From positions 1-64,000 of the forward strand of contig NZ_JAKIHN010000003.1 in assembly GCF_021608185.1 (NCBI RefSeq): a stretch of 64,000 nt of DNA. The letters run 5' to 3'. Below, piece by piece: positions 58,523 to 64,000 of this stretch. Positions within the stretch are counted from its first letter, which is position 1; each line of letters opens with the position of its first letter. A program made the translations under genes and the position numbers. Source of the DNA: Flavobacterium anseongense. Lineage in GTDB: Bacteria > Bacteroidota > Bacteroidia > Flavobacteriales > Flavobacteriaceae. The notes under the pieces were generated by a model. It did not search any database. It had not been told where the DNA came from and saw only the letters and a list, made by a program, of their open reading frames with translations.

Positions 58523-59611
58523 TTATTTTCTCTGGAAGTTTATTTTCTGCCCAACATGCAATCCGTTGTTTTTGGCTAACATGCCACACATATGAAATAA
58601 CATGCGCGCACCAACGTTGCCATCCCAATCATCATTTTCTCCCGGCGCAACTTCTACCAAATCAAATCCAATAATATCTTTTCCGCTTGCGGTTAATTTG
58701 TTGAACAAATAGGTTGCCTGCTCGAATGAAAATCCACCCGGAACCGGTGTTCCTGTATTTGGACAATACCATGGATACATTCCATCTATATCAAAAGACA
58801 CACAAACTTTTTGTGGCAAGCTTGAAATGATAGCATCACATTGCTCTTCCCAGGTTTTGCCTGTAAAGGTTTCGGCTTTCAAATCGGCATCGGTGTTTAC
58901 CAAAACTCTTCCATTTGACTGTTGCACTACTTCGACTTCCTGCTCACAGAAATCGCGAATACCAACCTGAACTATTTTTGAAATCTGTGGAATCTGCAAA
59001 GCATTATACATAATAGATGCGTGTGAATAAGTAAATCCTTCATAAGCAATACGCAAATCCATATGAGCATCTAAATGCAAAATTCCGAAATTGTTATGAA
59101 TGCTTGCCAATGCTTCGTAATAACCTAATGGTGTCGAATGATCGCCGCCAAGCAACACAACTTTCTTGCCTTTCTTAGTCCAAAACAATACTTTTTCTTT
59201 GACTTCAGTATGCAAATCGCGACACGCTTTATTGATGGTTTCAAGATTTGATAGTAAGCTTGGATGATTGTTTAAATCTTCTCCTTTTTCAAGTGCCTGA
59301 ATTATGGGTTGTGCCAATGCTTTGTAACTGTCTGAATTAATTTTCCAGTCTTCCGGTGCATCATCATAATATATCCCGAGTTTCCATAACTCCGGGAAAT
59401 CCTGATGGTTTAAATCGACTTGGAAAGATGCATCTAAAACCGCTTCCGGACCTTCTGAAGCTCCGGCGCCATAACTTACCGTTACTTCCCATGGTACTGG
59501 AATAATAATGATTTCTGATTGTTCTGCCGAAAAGGGCAATCCAAAGATAGTTGCATCTGCTAAGCCCGGCTGACTTGGATCGAAAGTAGCTATGATTTGT
59601 TGTTTAGTCAT
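58523..59611 (-). CDS. Arginase-superfamily ureohydrolase (formimidoylglutamase/agmatinase-like)
   Basis: A 362-aa manganese enzyme of the arginase fold. Metal-binding motifs are all present: LLGGDHSTPLG (about residue 155), LHLDAHMDLR, and SFDIDGMYPWYCPNTGTPVP; the C-terminus has FDLVEVAPGENDDWDGN. Members hydrolyse arginine, agmatine or formimidoylglutamate; the substrate cannot be fixed here, and no hut or arginine genes are nearby. It is longer than E. coli agmatinase, as in many Bacteroidota homologues. Confidence 0.85.
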   Translation of the reverse strand: MTKQQIIATFDPSQPGLADATIFGLPFSAEQSEIIIIPVPWEVTVSYGAGASEGPEAVLDASFQVDLNHQDFPELWKLGIYYDDAPEDWKINSDSYKALAQPIIQALEKGEDLNNHPSLLSNLETINKACRDLHTEVKEKVLFWTKKGKKVVLLGGDHSTPLGYYEALASIHNNFGILHLDAHMDLRIAYEGFTYSHASIMYNALQIPQISKIVQVGIRDFCEQEVEVVQQSNGRVLVNTDADLKAETFTGKTWEEQCDAIISSLPQKVCVSFDIDGMYPWYCPNTGTPVPGGFSFEQATYLFNKLTASGKDIIGFDLVEVAPGENDDWDGNVGARMLFHMCGMLAKNNGLHVGQKINFQRK

Positions 59612-59740
59612 TATTCAAAAGTTATAAGGTGGCAAAGTTATCCCTAAACTTCGGGATTGCAAAGTATTTTTGATATGGATATAAAAAAAGAAAACCACAA
59701 CACTTTCGCATTATGGTTTTATTAATTGAATAAGCTTCTG

Positions 59741-61792
59741 TTATTCTTTTATGAATTTGTAAGCTACTTTGGCTTTATTGAAATACACATTGTAAATACC
59801 TTTAGCTAAAGAAGCAATATCGATACTTTCTTCGTTAGAAGTTACAGCTTTTGTCAAAATGGTTTGTCCTAACATATTGTAGATGGTTATGCTTTCACTG
59901 CTATCAAAATCGCCTTTTACATTTAACACATTAGAAGCCGGATTTGGATACAAAACGAAATTATTTTTCACAACATCTTCAACTCCTAAGAATGGAGTAA
60001 TTGTAAGTTGGAATGTTCTTACAACTGTTGAAGCACCACTTGTAGCTGTCATGGTAATTGTATAAGTTCCCGGTGACAATACTGTTCCTGTAGTTGGCGA
60101 TTGCGTTAAACCTGCATTACAATTGGCTGTTATTGGATTTGCCAAAGTAGCGTAACTTGGTAATGTATAAGTATTCGTAGCATCGGCAGTAACCGTCTGA
60201 TTAGCTATAGCAGCCATTGTCAATCCTAAAGTTGGCAGAACATATCCTTTACCTGTAAATTTTTGAGTCATTACTTGAATGTCTGCACAAGGATAATTCA
60301 TATTAATGGCAGCTTGTCTCACAGCAATTGCAGCATTTTGTTGATTTGTTGAACTATTAGTCAGTATCAAACCTTGTAAAAATGCTTTGTCGGTTTTTGT
60401 TCTTCCGATTACATCCCAAATTTGCATTAAAGCAGTTGCCCAAATTTGACCATCAGTATGAATTGAACCAGTTAGAGAACCCGGATAGGTACCGCTATAG
60501 TTAGTTGATCTTCCCGACCAACAAGTGTTATGTCCATCCCAACTAAACATGTATTGATTAGCTGCATCAGTGGATAACCATTGACCTAAACTTCTGCTGT
60601 ATGACTGTGCCCAATAATCTCCATTTCCTTCACCAATTAAATTAGAAGTATTTCCATTGGTCAACCAATCGTGAATACCATGCCCTAATTCATGCCAAAT
60701 AACATCTGCATCTTCAGCATCATCTACACAACCTTCACCAAAAGCCAATCTATCTGTAGATGGAAGATAATAGGAATTATCATCACCATTTAATCCTGAT
60801 GAATCAAATCTAACCACTCCTGCGTTTAAAGCTGGTCTACAAGTTATTCCTAATGTTTCATTAATATATCTCATACTTGTATCAAGATGATAAAAAACAT
60901 TAACCGCTTCAAAAGCATTGTTATCTCTGGTGAAATTAAACGCACTTGTTGCCTGAGTAAACAAGCCAGTAGTTGGTGCTTCGAAATCCTGAATCTCTGC
61001 ATAAGAGCTTTTTAATGTATAAACTCCTGCTGTTAAATCAATTTCCGGTAAGGTTACCGATGTTCTTGCTGCTGCTAATTGTGTTGTATTGGCATCATTC
61101 CCGTCAGTATAACCTGTAGCTCCATAGGCTACACGGGCATAAGATAATGGATCAGATAAATAAACCATTGCTGTTCCCGAAACAAAACCTAAAGGTGACG
61201 TGGTAGTTGTTGGATTTGGTCCTTTGCTTACAACTTCTTTTTTATCATGGTACATCGCCTCATCATATGTACTTAAAACAGTTCCTGTTTGTGCATCAAC
61301 TAAAACTGCCCAACTGGCACCACCTGTTTTTGGATTGGTAACAACTTTATAAACTAATTTAGTCTGGTCATTAACTTTAGTAACCAATAAAATGTTTTCG
61401 TCAACTGTATAGTCACCAGTAATTTTTAAACTTTCTTTTGATATGTTCAAAGCAGCCTCTTTAGAAATACTTGGTGTTGTATTAATATTTTCTATTGTAC
61501 TGTCATACGAATCTGAAGTGAAAGCTAATTCGTTACTTGGATTGAAATTTACTACAATTTCAGAGTGATAAACCGGCACATCATTCATCATTTGTTGAAA
61601 ACGAAGCGTTTCTCCGGCAAGACTTTTTGTAACGAATGATAATCTAAAAGTATCTGTTGGTTTAATTTTTAATTCACTTGCATGCGATTGTATCCATTGT
61701 CTTGCGGCACTTTCGTTCTCAGAAACTTGGGCAAAACCAGCGAATGATATTACAGTCAATGCTAAAGTTGCGAAATGTAATTTTAATTTCAT
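59741..61792 (-). CDS. Secreted zinc metalloprotease with T9SS type A sorting domain
   Basis: A 683-aa exported protease. Signal peptide (about 1-21, ending FAGFAQ); an FTP-type propeptide (about 25-180); catalytic domain with the zinc motif DVIWHELGHGIHDW (HExxH) and the downstream EGNGDYWAQS Glu; an Ig-like region (about 520-600); and a C-terminal T9SS sorting domain (NNFVLYPNPASNVLNVKG, YNMLGQTIL, KGIYNVYF). M36-like family. It should be secreted or displayed at the cell surface through the type IX system. Confidence 0.88.
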   Translation of the reverse strand: MKLKLHFATLALTVISFAGFAQVSENESAARQWIQSHASELKIKPTDTFRLSFVTKSLAGETLRFQQMMNDVPVYHSEIVVNFNPSNELAFTSDSYDSTIENINTTPSISKEAALNISKESLKITGDYTVDENILLVTKVNDQTKLVYKVVTNPKTGGASWAVLVDAQTGTVLSTYDEAMYHDKKEVVSKGPNPTTTTSPLGFVSGTAMVYLSDPLSYARVAYGATGYTDGNDANTTQLAAARTSVTLPEIDLTAGVYTLKSSYAEIQDFEAPTTGLFTQATSAFNFTRDNNAFEAVNVFYHLDTSMRYINETLGITCRPALNAGVVRFDSSGLNGDDNSYYLPSTDRLAFGEGCVDDAEDADVIWHELGHGIHDWLTNGNTSNLIGEGNGDYWAQSYSRSLGQWLSTDAANQYMFSWDGHNTCWSGRSTNYSGTYPGSLTGSIHTDGQIWATALMQIWDVIGRTKTDKAFLQGLILTNSSTNQQNAAIAVRQAAINMNYPCADIQVMTQKFTGKGYVLPTLGLTMAAIANQTVTADATNTYTLPSYATLANPITANCNAGLTQSPTTGTVLSPGTYTITMTATSGASTVVRTFQLTITPFLGVEDVVKNNFVLYPNPASNVLNVKGDFDSSESITIYNMLGQTILTKAVTSNEESIDIASLAKGIYNVYFNKAKVAYKFIKE

Positions 61793-61865
61793 TTTTTAAT
61801 AGTTAATTAAGTGGTATTTGTTAATAAATCTTTGCAAATCAACGAATTGTTTTTCAAAAAACAAA

Positions 61866-63149
61866 CTAATTTGCTGTTAAAATTCCTTGTTTTAGTATTT
61901 GTCCGAAATCATACATATCTTCATAAGAACAGTAAAAAGGAACCGGTGCCAGACGAATTACATTTGGCTCACGCCAATCGGTAATCACACCATTTTTCAT
62001 TAAATAATTGAACAGACTTTTACCTTGTCCGTGAAGAAAAACAGAAAGCTGGCATGCTCTTTCTTCTTGATTTGTTGGAGTTATAATTTCAAATTCAGTG
62101 CCGTCAATTGCAGCATCGATTTCGTGTAAAATGAATTCTAAATAAGCCGTTAACTCATTTCTTTTGGCGATTAGTTTATCCATTCCGACTTCGGCGAACA
62201 TTTCAACGGAAGCTAGATATGGTGCTAAAGACAGTATTGGTAAATTACTTACCTGCCAACCGTTTGCACCAACGATTGGATCAAATTTTGGTTCCATTAA
62301 AAAGCGTCTTTCTTTGTTTTGTGCCCACCAACCCCCAAATCGGGCTAAGTCTTTATTGGTATGATGCTTTTCGTGAATAAAACAACCTGAAGCATTTCCC
62401 GGACCGGAATTCATGTATTTATAAGAGCACCAGGCAGCAAAATCGATATTCCAGTCGTGGAGTTCTAACTTGATATTTCCGGCTGCGTGCGCTAAGTCGA
62501 AACCTACCTTTGCTCCTGCTTTGTGCCCGGCTTCGGTGATGGTTTTCATATCGAAAACTTGTCCCGTGTAATAGTTTACGCCACCAATTAGGACCAAAGC
62601 CAACTCATCGCCTACTTCATTAATTTTGGCTAAAATATCCTCTAAACGGATATTGTGTTCACCATCTCTTCTTTTAATTTCTACAATGGCATCTTCGGGT
62701 TTATAGCCGTGAAAATGAACCTGACTTTGAAACATATATTGGTCAGACGGAAACGCTTTTTCTTCGCAAATGATTTTGTAACGTATTTTTGTTGGATGAT
62801 AAAATGACACCATTAACAAGTGTAGATTTACTGTCAAAGTATTCATAACTGTAACTTCCGAAGGTTTTGCTCCAACTAATTTACTTAGCGGATTGGCAAA
62901 TCGTTCGTGATAATCCCACCAGGGTTTTTCGACGTAGAAATGACCTTCAACGGCATGACTTGCCCAATCGTTCATTACCTCATCAACATATTGTTTGGTT
63001 CTTTTGGGTTGTAATCCTAAAGAATTTCCGGTGAAGTATATTACGTTTTTTCCGTTGTGTTGCGGAAACAGAAATTCGTTGCGATAGTGTTTTAATTCGT
63101 CTTGTGAATCTAATTGTTGCGCGAATTCGCGTGTATTTTGGAAAGTCAT
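61866..63149 (-). CDS. kynU: Kynureninase
   Basis: A 427-aa PLP-dependent hydrolase that converts kynurenine or 3-hydroxykynurenine to (3-hydroxy)anthranilate and alanine. Family blocks: YFTGNSLGLQPK, WASHAVEGHFYVEKPWW (core), VMNTLTVNLHLLMVSFY, GFDLAHAAGNIKLEL, and CSYKYMNSGPG with the PLP lysine. Length is typical. Kmo, the preceding enzyme, is at 15,954-17,300. Confidence 0.94.
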   Translation of the reverse strand: MTFQNTREFAQQLDSQDELKHYRNEFLFPQHNGKNVIYFTGNSLGLQPKRTKQYVDEVMNDWASHAVEGHFYVEKPWWDYHERFANPLSKLVGAKPSEVTVMNTLTVNLHLLMVSFYHPTKIRYKIICEEKAFPSDQYMFQSQVHFHGYKPEDAIVEIKRRDGEHNIRLEDILAKINEVGDELALVLIGGVNYYTGQVFDMKTITEAGHKAGAKVGFDLAHAAGNIKLELHDWNIDFAAWCSYKYMNSGPGNASGCFIHEKHHTNKDLARFGGWWAQNKERRFLMEPKFDPIVGANGWQVSNLPILSLAPYLASVEMFAEVGMDKLIAKRNELTAYLEFILHEIDAAIDGTEFEIITPTNQEERACQLSVFLHGQGKSLFNYLMKNGVITDWREPNVIRLAPVPFYCSYEDMYDFGQILKQGILTAN

Positions 63150-63260
63150 TGGTATTGTTTAATTGGTGTCGTAAAAGTAAAAAAAAAGGGATAAGAAAAA
63201 AGGGATAAGGGATAAGTTTTAATTTGCAGATAGCCCTAGCCCTGATTGCAGTGGAAATCC

Positions 63261-63304
63261 TTTTATAAATTGCCACGGGTTTAAACCCGTGGCAATTTAT
63301 AAAA
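63261..63304. repeat. 44-bp perfect palindrome
   Basis: The sequence TTTTATAAATTGCCACGGGT is followed directly by its exact reverse complement with only TTAA at the centre, so all 44 bases are self-complementary. It lies in the 250-bp gap between kynU and queA. Could be a terminator, a protein-binding site or a cruciform-forming repeat. Confidence 0.9.
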
Positions 63305-63310
63305 GATTGG

Positions 63311-63399
63311 AACGGAAAGCGGGAAATAGCTCCTAAAAAAAATCCCAACATTGCTGTTAGGATTTTTATTGAGGGTCTTCGACAAGCTCAGACTGACAT
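63311..63399. repeat. Second copy of the dispersed intergenic repeat
   Basis: AACGGAAAGCGGGAAATAGC followed by TCC is the reverse complement of the GGAGCTATTTCC-type start seen at 4996; at the other end TCTTCGACAAGCTCAGACTGACA resembles 5038-5060. Between them is the queA terminator hairpin. Confidence 0.6.
63337..63368 (-). terminator. Terminator of queA
   Basis: On the minus strand a 13-bp stem (AAAAATCCTAACA with its partner, one U-G pair) and a T run lie about 32 bp after the queA stop. The plus strand has a mismatch at the U-G position, so it is built for queA RNA. Confidence 0.75.
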
Positions 63400-64000
63400 T
63401 TATATTATAAGCATCGCGTCGCCATAAGAATAGAAACGGTATTTTTCTTTGATGGCTTCTTCGTAGGCTTTTTTCATCAAATCGTGACCACAAAACGCAG
63501 AAATCATCATTAGCAATGTTGATTTTGGTGTGTGGAAATTGGTTACCATACAATCGGCAATGCTAAAATCGTGTGGTGGAAAAATGAATTTATTGGTCCA
63601 GCCTGTATACGGATTTAAGGTTCTTTGCGATGAAACTGAGCTTTCGATGGCGCGCATAGAAGTCGTTCCGATGCAACATATTCTGCTCTTTCTTGCCTTT
63701 GCTGCATTTACAATATCGCAGGCTTCTTGGGTGATGATTAACTCTTCCGAGTCCATTTTGTGTTTTGACAAATCTTCTACTTCAACTGGGTTGAATGTTC
63801 CTAAACCTACGTGTAGTGTTACTTCGGCAAAGTTAATTCCTTTGATTTCCAATCTTTTTAAAAGATGTTTAGAGAAGTGCAAACCTGCAGTTGGAGCGGC
63901 AACCGCACCCTCTTCTTTGGCATAAATCGTTTGGTAACGTTCTGCATCTTCTTCGGTTACTTCACGGTTGATGTATTTTGGAATTGGAGTTTCTCCAAGT
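63400..64000 (-). CDS. queA: tRNA preQ1(34) S-adenosylmethionine ribosyltransferase-isomerase QueA (C-terminal part)
   Basis: The gene continues past the right end of the window; 200 codons including the stop are present. The visible part reads [34 protein letters not shown] (20 shown), GLHF, THVGLGTF-type [23 protein letters not shown] and [16 protein letters not shown], all QueA hallmarks. QueA adds the epoxycyclopentane moiety in queuosine synthesis, the pathway that also needs the queE gene of this window. Confidence 0.93.
   Translation of the reverse strand, partial: LGETPIPKYINREVTEEDAERYQTIYAKEEGAVAAPTAGLHFSKHLLKRLEIKGINFAEVTLHVGLGTFNPVEVEDLSKHKMDSEELIITQEACDIVNAAKARKSRICCIGTTSMRAIESSVSSQRTLNPYTGWTNKFIFPPHDFSIADCMVTNFHTPKSTLLMMISAFCGHDLMKKAYEEAIKEKYRFYSYGDAMLII

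Overview
The window is from a low-GC Bacteroidota chromosome, most likely Flavobacterium. Evidence: AT-rich DNA, TAnnTTTG-type promoter sequences, a TonB/ExbB/ExbD/ExbD/PstS/TPR operon, a secreted protease with a type IX secretion (T9SS) sorting tail, and flavobacterial-style intergenic repeats. No DNA search was possible, so the genus is an inference.

Left flank (1-21,300), ordinary chromosome: an FtsX/LolC-E permease, a NamZ-like (DUF1343) lipoprotein, small membrane proteins, a YkgJ-type cysteine-cluster protein, a methyltransferase, a YfiT/DinB protein, a class V aminotransferase-fold enzyme, QueE, the TonB energisation operon (7,041-12,761, minus strand), a HerA-like ATPase, a DUF486 membrane protein, an NTF2-like lipoprotein, a cupin, kynurenine 3-monooxygenase, a penicillin-acylase-family enzyme, a DinB-like protein, a DUF1801 protein and a glycine-zipper lipoprotein.

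Centre (21,373-54,158), the main discovery: an integron-like gene cassette array. A 347-aa tyrosine recombinase is followed by an attI-like site (22,444-22,520) and then by 44 consecutive cassettes. Each cassette ends in a 123-134 bp attC-like site: R'' ending in AAC, then a long imperfect inverted repeat, then R' beginning with GTT. There are 43 complete sites, and the 44th is cut off by an IS1-type insertion sequence. All 45 intact cassette genes are on the plus strand. The few bases after each GTT differ from cassette to cassette but are complementary to the bases before the AAC at the far end of the same cassette (7 to about 17 bp). This is the mark left by insertion of circular cassettes. 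The recombinase has the R, K, HxxR, H and Y catalytic residues but no visible IntI-specific insertion between the catalytic patches, and it is transcribed in the same direction as the cassettes. The array therefore looks like an integron run by a recombinase that is not a classical IntI. One cassette is present twice (763 bp, about 23 kb apart).

Cassette content: mostly unrecognised proteins with lipoprotein signals, Sec signals or membrane segments. Exceptions suggest defence or toxin-like roles: a DUF6932-type nucleotidyltransferase with a partner gene, a SinR/Cas2-like small protein with a membrane partner, a Vsr/DUF559-like nuclease, a class III cyclase-like protein, and a membrane protein resembling putative abortive-infection proteins. 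Others are a MORN/YwqK-like protein, a DUF2007 protein, zinc ribbons, a FISUMP lipoprotein, a protein with a GKET repeat tail, and one apparently non-coding cassette with 21-bp repeats.

Right flank (54,160-64,000): the IS1-family element, a TPR membrane protein, a PagL-like lipid A deacylase, an XRE regulator with a DUF2975 membrane protein, an arginase-superfamily enzyme, a T9SS-exported metalloprotease, kynureninase and the C-terminal part of QueA (cut by the window end). Kynurenine 3-monooxygenase and kynureninase, consecutive enzymes of one pathway, lie on opposite sides of the array.
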